This document shows, in pieces, positions 54,389 to 63,175 of a DNA stretch of 64,000 nucleotides. The stretch covers positions 248,001-312,000 of the forward strand of contig NZ_ATVX01000005.1 of NCBI RefSeq assembly GCF_000420945.1. The letters run 5' to 3'. Below the pieces are notes generated by a model that was not told the origin of the DNA, made no database searches, and worked only from the letters and a program-made list of their open reading frames with translations. The position numbers and the translations under genes are program-made. Source of the DNA: Butyrivibrio sp. VCB2006 (GTDB lineage: Bacteria > Bacillota > Clostridia > Lachnospirales > Lachnospiraceae). Positions within the stretch are counted from its first letter, which is position 1, and every line of letters starts with the position of its first letter.

Positions 54389-55417
54389 ATGGCGGAGATA
54401 ACAATCAGAGAAATAGCAAAGCGCTGCGGCGTCGGAGTCAGCACGGTATCACGAGCAATCAATAACCACTCGGATATCAATCCTGAAACCAAGCAGCGAA
54501 TAATGGATGTGATAAAGGAAACAGGGTATATTCCAAATAATAGTGCCCGAAACCTTAAGAGAACCGATGCTAAGTGTATCGGAGTTCTGGTAAAGGGTAT
54601 TACGAACCCATTCTTTACTCCTATCATTGAAACGATTGAGCAGGAGGCAGAGAATAAGGGTTATGCCGTGGTCCTTAGACACGTTGAAGCCTATGAGAAC
54701 GAGGTTAATGTTGCTCTTGAGCTGGAAAAAGAAAAAAGACTTCGCGGAATAATTTTCCTTGGCGGAAGTTCCAAACAGGATGCTAACAGATTGAAGCAAC
54801 TTAATGTTCCTGTTATTTTTGCAACCATTGGATCTGATATTTCAGATAATCTCGGAAGAAACGCATATTCCACAGTATCAGTTGATGATGCCGTAGAAAG
54901 CCGTAAGATGGTTGAATATCTTATAGGCCTGGGGCACAGGAAAATTGCAATTCTTACAGAGGGTAATGATGAGCCATCTGTTGTAAGACTTCGCTATGAT
55001 GGATACTGCGACGCTCTCAGAAAACACGGTATAGAACTGGATGAAAGATTGGTCAAATACGTAGATCGTAGGATTTATGCTATGCAGAACGGCTATGAGA
55101 CTACTAAATCACTGATAGAATCAGGTGCAGAATTTACGGCTATTTTCTGCATCTCGGATGTATTGGCTGTGGGAGCACTGCGAGCACTTGCTGATGCAGG
55201 TATCAGAGTTCCTGAAGACGTTTCTGTAGCTGGCTTTGACGGCCAGGATATAGCAACCTTCTCTATTCCAAGACTTACTACAATACGTCAGCCTCTTTCT
55301 GACATTTCAGAGGAGACCATGAGACTAATATTTGACCTCATTGAGGAAAAGAGAGGCCACAAGCATCTTATTTTCCCTGGAGAGCTTATTGAGGCTGAAT
55401 CCACCAGAAAAATATGA
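54389..55417 (+). CDS. LacI family regulator before the galacturonokinase-like gene
   Basis: A 342-residue repressor. TIREIAKRCGVGVSTVSRAINNHSDIN is the helix-turn-helix, TGYIPNNSARNLKRTDAKCIGVL the hinge, and SVAGFDGQDIATFSIPRLTTIRQP the C-terminal sugar-sensing signature. ATG 54389 follows AAAGGG; the in-frame ATG 54356 lies inside a hairpin. The GHMP kinase gene starts 21 bases downstream, so the repressor probably controls the kinase-nucleotidyltransferase pair and perhaps malQ. Confidence 0.92.
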   Translation: MAEITIREIAKRCGVGVSTVSRAINNHSDINPETKQRIMDVIKETGYIPNNSARNLKRTDAKCIGVLVKGITNPFFTPIIETIEQEAENKGYAVVLRHVEAYENEVNVALELEKEKRLRGIIFLGGSSKQDANRLKQLNVPVIFATIGSDISDNLGRNAYSTVSVDDAVESRKMVEYLIGLGHRKIAILTEGNDEPSVVRLRYDGYCDALRKHGIELDERLVKYVDRRIYAMQNGYETTKSLIESGAEFTAIFCISDVLAVGALRALADAGIRVPEDVSVAGFDGQDIATFSIPRLTTIRQPLSDISEETMRLIFDLIEEKRGHKHLIFPGELIEAESTRKI

Positions 55418-55438
55418 TGAAAAAGGAAATATAACTAC

Positions 55439-56611
55439 ATGAAATGTATTGAGGTTTACAACCAGTTTTATCATAAAGAGCCTGAGGGGATATCTTTTTG
55501 TCCATACAGAATATCACCACTTGGGGCTCACATTGATCATCAGTATGGTAAGATCAATGGATTTGCAATTGATAAAGGCATTCACATGGCCTATTCAGCC
55601 AAGATGAATGGAGTAATAGAAGTCCAGTCAGTGGATTTTCCCAAGAGAGCTCAGTTCCATGTTATGTCTATTCCTGATGAAAAAGTGGGAGATTGGGCAG
55701 ACCATTTACGAGGTGCTGCCAGAGAGCTTTCAGAGAAGTATCCTCTTAGAATCGGCTTATCAGCTGTAATAGAAGGATCCCTCCCTATCGGAGGACTTAG
55801 TTCTTCAGCAGCGGTTATCATAGCTTTTTTGTCAGCCCTTGCCAAGGTTAATAACATATCACTTGGTCAGTGGGAAGCCATTATGATGGCGAAAGCTGCC
55901 GAAAACAAATATGTTGGCGTTAACTGCGGTAAGTTGGATCAGTCCTGCGAGGTTCTGTGCAAAAAGAATCATCTTCTTTATCTTGATTGTGCAGATGACA
56001 GCTTTGAACTAATCCCAAGAAATGATGCCATGAAGCCTTTCAAGGTTGCAATATTCTTTAGCGGACTTGAGAGATCTCTTGCTAACAGTGACTACAACCT
56101 TAGACAGGATGAATGTAAGGCGGCTGCATATAGTCTTTTATCTTATGCAGGAATGCCCTACGGAAAGTTTGCTGATACCAGGCTTCGTGACGTGCCAAGA
56201 GAAGTCTATGACAGCTATAAAGATCGACTTCCGGAGAAGTTCAGAAGAAGAGCAGAGCACTTTTTTACTGAAATAGAAAGAGCTCAGGCAGGAGCGGAAG
56301 CTTGGAAATACGGAGACCTTGAGGAGTACGGAAGGCTGGTGTTTGCCAGCGGAAAGAGCTCTGTAGAAAACTATGAATGCGGATGCCCTGAACTAATATC
56401 TTTGTATAACATAATGACAAAGACTGAAGGTATTTACGGAGGAAGATTTAGCGGAGCAGGCTTTAAGGGCTGTTGTATGGCCTTGATAGATCCTGATAAG
56501 GCGGATTCAATTGAAGCCTTTGTGAAGCAGAATTATCTTTCAGAGTACCCCGGATTAGAAGGCAAGTACTCATCATATATTTGTGATATTGCGGATGGAG
56601 TAAAACTATGA
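55439..56611 (+). CDS. Galacturonokinase-like GHMP kinase
   Basis: A 390-residue GHMP kinase. CPYRISPLGAHIDH (residues 21-34) closely follows the motif I recall from plant galacturonokinase (PYRICPLGAHIDHQGG) and differs from the GRTNLIGEHTDY of galactokinase. GGLSSSAAV (118-126) is the phosphate loop, D167 in GKLDQSCE the catalytic Asp, and SGLERSLANSDYNLR, VENYECG and RFSGAGFKGCC also match the plant enzyme. The predicted reaction is galacturonate plus ATP to galacturonate-1-phosphate. Galactokinase proper is the alternative. It overlaps the nucleotidyltransferase gene by four bases (ATGA). Confidence 0.82.
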   Translation: MKCIEVYNQFYHKEPEGISFCPYRISPLGAHIDHQYGKINGFAIDKGIHMAYSAKMNGVIEVQSVDFPKRAQFHVMSIPDEKVGDWADHLRGAARELSEKYPLRIGLSAVIEGSLPIGGLSSSAAVIIAFLSALAKVNNISLGQWEAIMMAKAAENKYVGVNCGKLDQSCEVLCKKNHLLYLDCADDSFELIPRNDAMKPFKVAIFFSGLERSLANSDYNLRQDECKAAAYSLLSYAGMPYGKFADTRLRDVPREVYDSYKDRLPEKFRRRAEHFFTEIERAQAGAEAWKYGDLEEYGRLVFASGKSSVENYECGCPELISLYNIMTKTEGIYGGRFSGAGFKGCCMALIDPDKADSIEAFVKQNYLSEYPGLEGKYSSYICDIADGVKL

Positions 56612-57330
56612 AGTGTATTATTTTAGCAGCCGGATATGCTACAAGGCTGTATCCCCTTACAGAGAATTTTCCAAAGCCACTTCTTAAGGTTGGTGATAAG
56701 GCAATTCTGGACTGGCTTATTGATGATATTAAGGACCAGATAGACGAATTTGTTGTAGTTTCTAATCATAAGTTTGCAGGCATATTCGAGGAATGGGCCA
56801 GAGAAAGAGGCGGCAATATTACTATTGTGGATGATGGCACTATCAGTAACGAAACCAGACTTGGCGCAGTTAAAGATATTCAGCTTGCGGCCAAAGAGGC
56901 TAATATTAAAGAGGATTGTCTTGTTATGGCAGGGGATAATCTTTTGGATTTCTCTTTGCAGAAATTCGTGGATTTTGCAGTAAGTAAGGATGCTTCCTGT
57001 GTTATGTGCCATGAAGAAAACCGACTGGAAGCCCTGAGGAAAACTGCGGTTATAACTATGGAAGAGGACGGAAAGATTACTTCTTACGAAGAAAAGCCCA
57101 TGGAGCCCAAGGGAAATCACGCTGTTCCGCCGTTCTATTTCTACAAAGCAGAGGATCTGGGTAGCATTCAGGATGCTTTGGATGATGGCTGCGGATATGA
57201 TGCACCAGGCAGCTTTGCAGCATGGCTTAGCAGACAAAAGACAATGTACGCTTTTGTTATGCCGGGAAAGAGATATGATATCGGTGATGTAGAAAGCTAT
57301 GAGAATGTTAAGAAAGTATTTGAGAAGTGA
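56608..57330 (+). CDS. Sugar-1-phosphate nucleotidyltransferase
   Basis: A 240-residue NTP-transferase-fold enzyme that makes nucleotide sugars. LAAGYATRLYPLTENFPKPLL is the nucleotide-binding signature, MAGDNLLDFS holds the metal-binding Asp, and YEEKP and GKRYDIGDVESY complete the fold. It is short, like RmlA-type or minimal uridylyltransferases without a C-terminal domain. Translational coupling to the galacturonokinase-like gene suggests its substrate is galacturonate-1-phosphate, giving UDP- or dTDP-galacturonate. Substrate and nucleotide are inferred from context, not residues. Confidence 0.85.
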   Translation: MKCIILAAGYATRLYPLTENFPKPLLKVGDKAILDWLIDDIKDQIDEFVVVSNHKFAGIFEEWARERGGNITIVDDGTISNETRLGAVKDIQLAAKEANIKEDCLVMAGDNLLDFSLQKFVDFAVSKDASCVMCHEENRLEALRKTAVITMEEDGKITSYEEKPMEPKGNHAVPPFYFYKAEDLGSIQDALDDGCGYDAPGSFAAWLSRQKTMYAFVMPGKRYDIGDVESYENVKKVFEK

Positions 57331-57340
57331 TGAATAATAA

Positions 57341-57373
57341 GCGGTTCCAGAATGAATCCGGAACCGCCTTTTT
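57341..57373. terminator. Terminator of the kinase-nucleotidyltransferase operon
   Basis: GCGGTTCC (57341-57348) pairs with GGAACCGC (57360-57367), followed by CTTTTT. It ends beside the stop codon of the converging DJ-1 gene. Confidence 0.88.
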
Positions 57374-57374
57374 G

Positions 57375-57923
57375 TTATTTATATACTATCTTGGAAGACA
57401 TATTTGCAGCCGCATTTCCATCAAGCAAATGCGCGATGATTGCAAGACCAAATTCGATAGCTGTTCCCATTCCGCGGCTTGTAATAAAATGTCCATCCTC
57501 TGTAACAGCAGTAGTCTGAACATCAGCGCCGTTAAGGTCCACTTCACAGCCCGGATAGCAACAGGCTTTTTTGCCATTAAGAAGGCCCATCCTGCCAAAT
57601 ACGGTAGGGGCAGCACAGATTGCACAGAGCATTTTGTCCTTAAAATCAAATTCTTTGATTTTTTCTTTTAATGGTTCACAATTAAACAGATTGGTGGTGC
57701 CGGGCTGGCCGCCTGGAAGTATCAGCATGTCAATGTCATCAAAGTCGATGTCTTCTATTAGTGCATCGGCAATTACAGTGATGTTGTGGGAACCGGTTAC
57801 CTCTTTTCTTCCCATTATGGAAGCGGTGGTTATCTCTATGCCTGCTCTTCTGAGAAGGTCAACCACTGTAAGAGCCTCGATTTCTTCGAATCCGTCTGCA
57901 AGAAAAATAGCTGTTTTAGCCAT
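57375..57923 (-). CDS. DJ-1/PfpI family protein
   Basis: A 182-residue protein of the DJ-1/ThiJ/PfpI family. AIFLADGFEEIEALTVVDLLRRAGI is the N-terminal signature, and MLCAICAAPTVFGRMG has the nucleophilic-elbow Cys (AICAAP). GCEVDLNG, TSRGMGTAIEFGLAII and the C-terminal helix follow. Members include deglycase-like or chaperone proteins; the precise reaction is debated and unknown here. I use the ATG at 57923, immediately after GGAGG, rather than the GTG at 57935. Confidence 0.92.
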   Translation of the reverse strand: MAKTAIFLADGFEEIEALTVVDLLRRAGIEITTASIMGRKEVTGSHNITVIADALIEDIDFDDIDMLILPGGQPGTTNLFNCEPLKEKIKEFDFKDKMLCAICAAPTVFGRMGLLNGKKACCYPGCEVDLNGADVQTTAVTEDGHFITSRGMGTAIEFGLAIIAHLLDGNAAANMSSKIVYK

Positions 57924-58080
57924 AGTATCCTCCACGTTGTTTATATAAGTAATATCAGATTTATTCTAGCATATTCTCGGAGAGGGATATACAGATAATT
58001 GCAGGGGTATTATTATGGGAGTAAATTGAGTTATACATTTTTGGGGGCGGGTTATTTTGCAAAATTAAAGGAGCAAGAGT

Positions 58081-58629
58081 ATGGGAATTGAGATAGAAAA
58101 GAAGTTCACGGTTAAAGAAATACCGTTTGATTTGGAAAAATATTCCTACCATGATATTGAGCAGGGATATTTAAATGTGCATCCGGCTATCAGAGTCAGA
58201 AGAGAAGATGATATTTATTATATGACATACAAAGGTTCTCCTTTTGAGGATATCGAGAACAATACCGGGGAAATCGGACAGGTCGAGTATAATATGCCTT
58301 TGGATAAGACAAGCTATGATCACATGGCGGCCAAGGCAGATGGCAACGTCATTAGAAAGAGGAGATATTTGATTCCCCTTAACGAAGACGCTTTTTCTGT
58401 AGAATATCTGGAAAAAGACCAGGTGACAAAAGAAATGCTGAAAAAGGGCGAGATCAAGATTGAACTGGATGTGTTCCATGCCCCTTTCGAAGGCAGGATT
58501 TTGGCAGAAGTTGAGTTCCCAAGTGAAGAAGCTGCAAGAAATTATAGGTCTGCAGAATGGTTTGATGAGGATGTTACCGGAGATCGCAGATATTCTAATT
58601 CACAAATGAGTAGAGAGACAATAGATTAA
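58081..58629 (+). CDS. CYTH domain protein (triphosphate tunnel enzyme family)
   Basis: A 182-residue CYTH protein. EIEKKF at residues 4-9 is the ExExK motif that binds triphosphate and metal, and alternating charged strands (RVRREDDIYYMTYKG, RKRRYLIPL, IKIELDVFHAPFEG, LAEVEFPSEE) form the tunnel. Members act as tripolyphosphatases, thiamine triphosphatases or, rarely, adenylate cyclases. The YgiF/CYTH phosphatase role is more likely than cyclase, but this is unproven. GGAGCAAGAGT precedes the start. Confidence 0.88.
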   Translation: MGIEIEKKFTVKEIPFDLEKYSYHDIEQGYLNVHPAIRVRREDDIYYMTYKGSPFEDIENNTGEIGQVEYNMPLDKTSYDHMAAKADGNVIRKRRYLIPLNEDAFSVEYLEKDQVTKEMLKKGEIKIELDVFHAPFEGRILAEVEFPSEEAARNYRSAEWFDEDVTGDRRYSNSQMSRETID

Positions 58630-58726
58630 TCAAAAAAGTGTGGAAATTAATAAATCTCTATGTTAAAATGTTAAGCGATTGTGCCCAAATGGGGCTAAGA
58701 CTTTTTTAGGAGGAAACAAAAGTAAC

Positions 58727-60196
58727 ATGAGCGTAACAGTAGAAAAGCTCGAGAAGAGCATGGCTAAGCTTAAAATCACAGTTTCTGCAGATCAGCTTGA
58801 GAAGGCTATGCAGAAGGCATATGAGAAGAATAAGAACAAGATCCAGCTTCCTGGATTCCGTAAGGGTAAGGCTCCTCGTAAGATGATCGAGCAGATGTAT
58901 GGTAAGGGAGTATTCTATGAGGATGCAGCTAACGAGCTCATCGAAGAGGAATATCCTAAGGCAGTTGAAGAGTGCGGTGAGAGCGTTGTATCTTCACCTA
59001 AGATTGATGTAGAGCAGCTTGAGGCTGGTAAGGATTTCATCTTCACAGCAGAAGTAGCTCTTAAGCCACCAGTTAAGCTCGGTAAATATAAGGGCGTAGA
59101 AGTTCCTAAGATGGACGTAGAGGTTACTGATGAGGATGTTGACGCTGAGATCGACAAGCAGCGTAACACAAACGCTAGAACAGTAGAAGTTACAGATAGA
59201 GCTGTTAAGGATGGCGATATCGTAACTCTTGATTTTGAAGGATTTGTAGACGGAGTTGCTTTCCAGGGCGGTAAGGGAACAGATTATCCTCTTACAATCG
59301 GTTCAGGTGCATTCATTCCTGGATTCGAGGAGCAGCTTGTTGGATTTGAAATTGGTAAGGAAGGCGATGTTAATGTAACATTCCCTGAGGATTACCAGGC
59401 TGAGGACCTTGCTGGTAAGGCTGCTACATTCAAGTGCACAGTTAAGGCTATCAAGGCTAAGGAGCTTCCTGAGCTTAACGATGAGTTCGCTAGCGAAGTT
59501 TCAGAGTTCGAGACACTTGCTGAGTACAAGGAAGATGTTAAGAATAAGCTCGTAGAGCGCAAGACAGCTGATGAGAAGGCTAAGAGAGAGGATCTCGTAG
59601 TTAAGGCTGTTATCGAAGATTCAGAGATGGAGCTTCCTGAGGCTATGATCGAGACTCAGCAGAGACAGATCGTTAACGACTTTGCACAGAGACTTCAGAT
59701 GCAGGGTATGAACTTCGATCAGTACATGCAGTACACAGGTAACACTGTAGACAAGATGCTTGAGCAGGTTAGACCACAGGCTATCGAGAGAATTCAGGCT
59801 AGACTCGTTCTTGAGGCAGTTGCTGAGGCTGAGAAGATCACAGTATCTGATGATGATTTCGATGCAGAGCTTGCTAAGATGGCTGAGCAGTACAAGATGG
59901 ATGCTGACAAGCTTAAGGGTCTTATGGGCGAAGGCGAACTCAAGACAATGCGTGAGGACCTTACAGTTCAGAAGGCAGCAGACTTCCTTGTAGAGAACGT
60001 TAAGGAAGGCGCTAAGAAGGCAGCAGCTAAGAAGACTACTACCAAGAAGGCAGCAGCTGACAAGGACGCTGAGGAGAAGCCAGCTAAGAAGACAACTACA
60101 AAAAAGACAACAACTAAGAAGGCAGCAGCTGACAATGATGCTGAGGAGAAGCCAAAGAGAACAACTAGAAAGAAGAAGACAGAGGAAGAGGCTTAA
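58727..60196 (+). CDS. tig: Trigger factor with a long Lys/Ala/Thr-rich C-terminal tail
   Basis: A 489-residue ribosome-associated chaperone and prolyl isomerase. The ribosome-binding signature GFRKGKAPRKMIEQ (about residues 43-56), the FKBP-type domain (GDIVTLDFEGFVDG to FPEDY) and the helical chaperone arms are present. Beyond the normal end near residue 425 comes a tail of about 65 residues with repeated KKTTTKK, KKAAAD and DAEEKP blocks, like histone H1. AGGAGG precedes ATG 58727. clpP and clpX follow, the usual tig-clpP-clpX order. Confidence 0.95.
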   Translation: MSVTVEKLEKSMAKLKITVSADQLEKAMQKAYEKNKNKIQLPGFRKGKAPRKMIEQMYGKGVFYEDAANELIEEEYPKAVEECGESVVSSPKIDVEQLEAGKDFIFTAEVALKPPVKLGKYKGVEVPKMDVEVTDEDVDAEIDKQRNTNARTVEVTDRAVKDGDIVTLDFEGFVDGVAFQGGKGTDYPLTIGSGAFIPGFEEQLVGFEIGKEGDVNVTFPEDYQAEDLAGKAATFKCTVKAIKAKELPELNDEFASEVSEFETLAEYKEDVKNKLVERKTADEKAKREDLVVKAVIEDSEMELPEAMIETQQRQIVNDFAQRLQMQGMNFDQYMQYTGNTVDKMLEQVRPQAIERIQARLVLEAVAEAEKITVSDDDFDAELAKMAEQYKMDADKLKGLMGEGELKTMREDLTVQKAADFLVENVKEGAKKAAAKKTTTKKAAADKDAEEKPAKKTTTKKTTTKKAAADNDAEEKPKRTTRKKKTEEEA

Positions 60197-60217
60197 TCCA
60201 TTATTCTTTGTAAATTC

Positions 60218-60255
60218 AAGGTGCGGAGATGCATATGCGTCCCCGCACCTTTTTT
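60218..60255 (+). terminator. Terminator after trigger factor
   Basis: AAGGTGCGG (60218-60226) pairs with CCGCACCTT (60243-60251), then TTTT. clpP therefore needs its own promoter. Confidence 0.85.
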
Positions 60256-60267
60256 ACATAAAATAGA

Positions 60268-60296
60268 TTGTGTAAAACATATTTGCGTGATACAAT
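60268..60296 (+). promoter_or_regulatory. clpP promoter candidate 1
   Basis: TTGTGT (60268-60273), a 17-base spacer and TACAAT (60291-60296). Confidence 0.55.
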
Positions 60297-60316
60297 TGGT
60301 ACTTATACTAAAAAAC

Positions 60317-60345
60317 TTTAAAAAAGTACAAAAAAGCATTATAAT
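60317..60345 (+). promoter_or_regulatory. clpP promoter candidate 2
   Basis: TTTAAA (60317-60322), a 17-base spacer and TATAAT (60340-60345). With candidate 1 this may be a tandem promoter pair. Confidence 0.55.
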
Positions 60346-60394
60346 GTAGTTGGTATGTGCATTACTATGCATTATTTTAGAAAGGATGATTGAA

Positions 60395-60994
60395 ATGAGT
60401 TTAATACCTTATGTCATTGAACAAACAAGCCGTGGAGAGAGATCTTACGATATCTATTCCAGACTTTTAAAAGAGAGAATAGTATTCCTTGGGGAAGAAG
60501 TTAACGCTGCATCAGCCAGCACAATTGTAGCTCAGCTCCTTTTCCTTGAAGCTGAAGATCCTAATAAGGACATTCATATGTACATCAACAGCCCGGGAGG
60601 AGAGATTTCTTCCGGTATGGCTATTTATGACACAATGAACTACATCAAGTGTGATGTAAGCACAATCTGCATTGGTATGGCTGCCAGCATGGGCGCTTTC
60701 CTTCTTGCAGGCGGTGCAAAGGGCAAGAGAATGGCTCTTCCTAATGCAGAGGTTATGATTCACCAGCCTCTTGGCGGAACGCAGGGTCAGGCTACAGAAA
60801 TTGAGATTGCTGCCAAGCACATCTTGAAGACCAAAGAGAAGATGAACAGAATGCTTGCTGCAAACACAGGCAAGACTTACGAGCAGGTTGCTGCCGATAC
60901 TGAGAGAGACAACTGGCTTTCAGCTCAGGAAGCACTTGACTACGGACTTATCGATTCTATTATCGAGAATCGTCCTAGCGAAAAGAAAGACTGA
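60395..60994 (+). CDS. clpP: ATP-dependent Clp protease proteolytic subunit
   Basis: A 199-residue serine protease forming the tetradecameric ClpP barrel. [28 protein letters not shown] is the classic N-terminus, [11 protein letters not shown] contains the catalytic Ser, [13 protein letters not shown] the His, and the Asp lies near [13 protein letters not shown] use ATG 60395 after AAAGGATG; the in-frame GTG or ATG upstream adds non-family residues. It works with ClpX, encoded directly downstream. Confidence 0.97.
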   Translation: MSLIPYVIEQTSRGERSYDIYSRLLKERIVFLGEEVNAASASTIVAQLLFLEAEDPNKDIHMYINSPGGEISSGMAIYDTMNYIKCDVSTICIGMAASMGAFLLAGGAKGKRMALPNAEVMIHQPLGGTQGQATEIEIAAKHILKTKEKMNRMLAANTGKTYEQVAADTERDNWLSAQEALDYGLIDSIIENRPSEKKD

Positions 60995-61056
60995 TGCCAT
61001 AAGGTCAGTATTTATCTTGTGAGATAGTAATAATATAAGTTTTAGATTGGAGTAAT

Positions 61057-62325
61057 ATGGCAGGAAAGAATTCCGGAGAGATCAGGTGCTCTTTTTGTAA
61101 CAAGACACAGGATCAGGTTAAAAAGTTAATAGCAGGACCTGCAGGTGTGTATATCTGTGACGAGTGTGTAGATATATGTGCTGATATTATTGAGGAAGAG
61201 TTTGAGGACGAGCCAGTCACAGGCAGAGCTCAGCAGATAAATCTTCTTAAGCCTGTTGAGATCAGAAATTTCCTTGATGAGTATGTAATCGGTCAGGATG
61301 AGGCCAAGAAGGTTTTGGCTGTATCAGTATACAACCATTACAAGAGAGTCCTTGCTCCCAAAAATGATGACAAGAATGATGTTGAGCTTCAGAAGAGTAA
61401 CATCATTATGATTGGACCTACAGGTTCAGGTAAGACATATCTGGCACAGACTTTGGCCAAGATTATCAATGTTCCGTTTGCTATAGCAGATGCTACAACT
61501 CTTACAGAGGCCGGATATGTAGGTGAAGATGTTGAGAACATTCTTCTTAAGCTTATTCAGAATGCAGACTATGATATTGAGAGAGCTCAGTACGGTATTG
61601 TCTATATCGATGAGATAGATAAGATTACCAAGAAGAGCGAGAATGTTTCTATTACACGTGATGTATCAGGTGAAGGTGTTCAGCAGGCACTTCTTAAGAT
61701 TGTAGAGGGTACTGTTGCCAGCGTTCCTCCTCAGGGCGGACGTAAGCATCCACATCAGGAGCTTATCCAGATTGATACCAGCAATATTCTCTTTATCTGC
61801 GGCGGTGCTTTTGATGGCCTTGATAAGATTGTTGAGGCAAGACTTGACCGCAACTCTATTGGATTTAACGCTGAGATAGCAGATAAGTCAGAAAGAGAGA
61901 TCGGAGAGGTACTCAAAGAGGTTACTCCTCAGGATCTTGTTAAGTTTGGACTTATCCCTGAGTTTGTAGGACGTGTGCCTATCACTGTAACACTTGAGGG
62001 ACTTTCCAAGGAAGCTCTTATGAGAATCTTAACTGAACCCAAGAATGCTCTTGTTAAGCAGTATCAGAAGCTCTTTGATTTCGATGATGTAAAGCTTACC
62101 TTCGAGGATGAGGCTGTACACAAGATTGCTCAGATGGCTTACGAGAGAGAAACAGGAGCCCGTGGTCTTCGTTCAATCATGGAGAAGACTATGATGGATG
62201 TTATGTATGAGATTCCATCAGATGAGACCATCAGCGAGTGCGTTATTACAGACGCGTCCGTGGATGGAACAAGTCAGCCACTGATCGTTCACAAGGATCA
62301 GAAGAAGCTTAAGCAGGCAAAGTAA
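61057..62325 (+). CDS. clpX: Clp protease ATP-binding subunit ClpX
   Basis: A 422-residue AAA+ unfoldase. The N-terminal zinc-binding domain has CSFC and CDECVDIC. Walker A is [14 protein letters not shown], Walker B is [10 protein letters not shown], and the ClpP-contact and sensor regions are present, ending in [24 protein letters not shown]. It feeds tagged or unfolded substrates to ClpP. TTGGAG precedes ATG 61057. It starts 62 bases after clpP, so the two are probably cotranscribed. Confidence 0.97.
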   Translation: MAGKNSGEIRCSFCNKTQDQVKKLIAGPAGVYICDECVDICADIIEEEFEDEPVTGRAQQINLLKPVEIRNFLDEYVIGQDEAKKVLAVSVYNHYKRVLAPKNDDKNDVELQKSNIIMIGPTGSGKTYLAQTLAKIINVPFAIADATTLTEAGYVGEDVENILLKLIQNADYDIERAQYGIVYIDEIDKITKKSENVSITRDVSGEGVQQALLKIVEGTVASVPPQGGRKHPHQELIQIDTSNILFICGGAFDGLDKIVEARLDRNSIGFNAEIADKSEREIGEVLKEVTPQDLVKFGLIPEFVGRVPITVTLEGLSKEALMRILTEPKNALVKQYQKLFDFDDVKLTFEDEAVHKIAQMAYERETGARGLRSIMEKTMMDVMYEIPSDETISECVITDASVDGTSQPLIVHKDQKKLKQAK

Positions 62326-62337
62326 ATAGTAAAGTAA

Positions 62338-62368
62338 ACGCCACCGATTACTCGGTGGCGTATTTTTT
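62338..62368. terminator. Bidirectional terminator between clpX and engB
   Basis: ACGCCACCGA (62338-62347) pairs with TCGGTGGCGT (62352-62361), followed by ATTTTTT, which overlaps the engB stop codon. Confidence 0.88.
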
Positions 62369-62975
62369 ATTCTTCTGATATGCCCTTGGCTTCTGCCAAA
62401 AGTTCATCCATGAAATCATATATTTCCTGACGACCTTCTTTTGAAAGGGCTGAGTAAGGGAAAATCTTAATTTCATCAGGAAGTCCCAGTGTGTTGCGGA
62501 GCATGTTAAGATGCTTCTCATGCTGGGATTTTTTTATCTTATCTGATTTAGTTGCGATGATGACAGGCTGGAAGCCCTGATGAACAATCCACTTGTACAT
62601 CTGAACATCGTTGGCTGAAGGCTCATGTCTGATATCTATTAACAAGAACACTCTGAGGAGCTGCTTGGAGGTGTGAAGATAATTCTCAATCATCTTGCCC
62701 CACTGCTCCTTGACCTTTTCGGGCACTCTTGCAAAGCCGTAGCCGGGAAGATCCACAAGGTAGAACTCGTCGTTAATGTTGTAGTAGTTGATGGTCTGAG
62801 TTTTACCGGGTTCCTGTGAAGTTCTGGCATAGTTCTTACGGTTCATGATGCCGTTTATAAGGGAACTTTTACCTACGTTACTTTTGCCTGCGAAGGCGAA
62901 TTCCGGATGGATATTTTCCGGAAGGGTGCTGGTTATTCCACATACTGTTTCCAGGTTTACATTTTTAATTACCAT
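62367..62975 (-). CDS. engB: Ribosome biogenesis GTPase EngB/YsxC
   Basis: A 202-residue GTPase needed for assembly of the large ribosomal subunit. G1 is AGKSNVGKSSLINGI, G3 is VDLPGYGFARVP, and G4 is ATKSDK. ARTSQEPGKTQTINYY is the switch I region typical of EngB. The ribosome site before ATG 62975 is weak (AAGAGA). It is often a neighbour of clpX or lon in Firmicutes, which fits here. Confidence 0.96.
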   Translation of the reverse strand: MVIKNVNLETVCGITSTLPENIHPEFAFAGKSNVGKSSLINGIMNRKNYARTSQEPGKTQTINYYNINDEFYLVDLPGYGFARVPEKVKEQWGKMIENYLHTSKQLLRVFLLIDIRHEPSANDVQMYKWIVHQGFQPVIIATKSDKIKKSQHEKHLNMLRNTLGLPDEIKIFPYSALSKEGRQEIYDFMDELLAEAKGISEE

Positions 62976-63175
62976 AATCTATCTCTTTCTTTTGTTGTTT
63001 ATTGACGCTCTTTTGATGACGTTGCCGTACTTCACCACTATTGTAATGGAAATGGCTTAGGATTGCAAAATGTCAAAAAATGTCACATAATATCAAGTAA
63101 GATACATGAAAATGTCATATATTCTACGAGAAGAAAACGATTTATTTAACATTAGGCTAGTCATTAAGGAGAATA

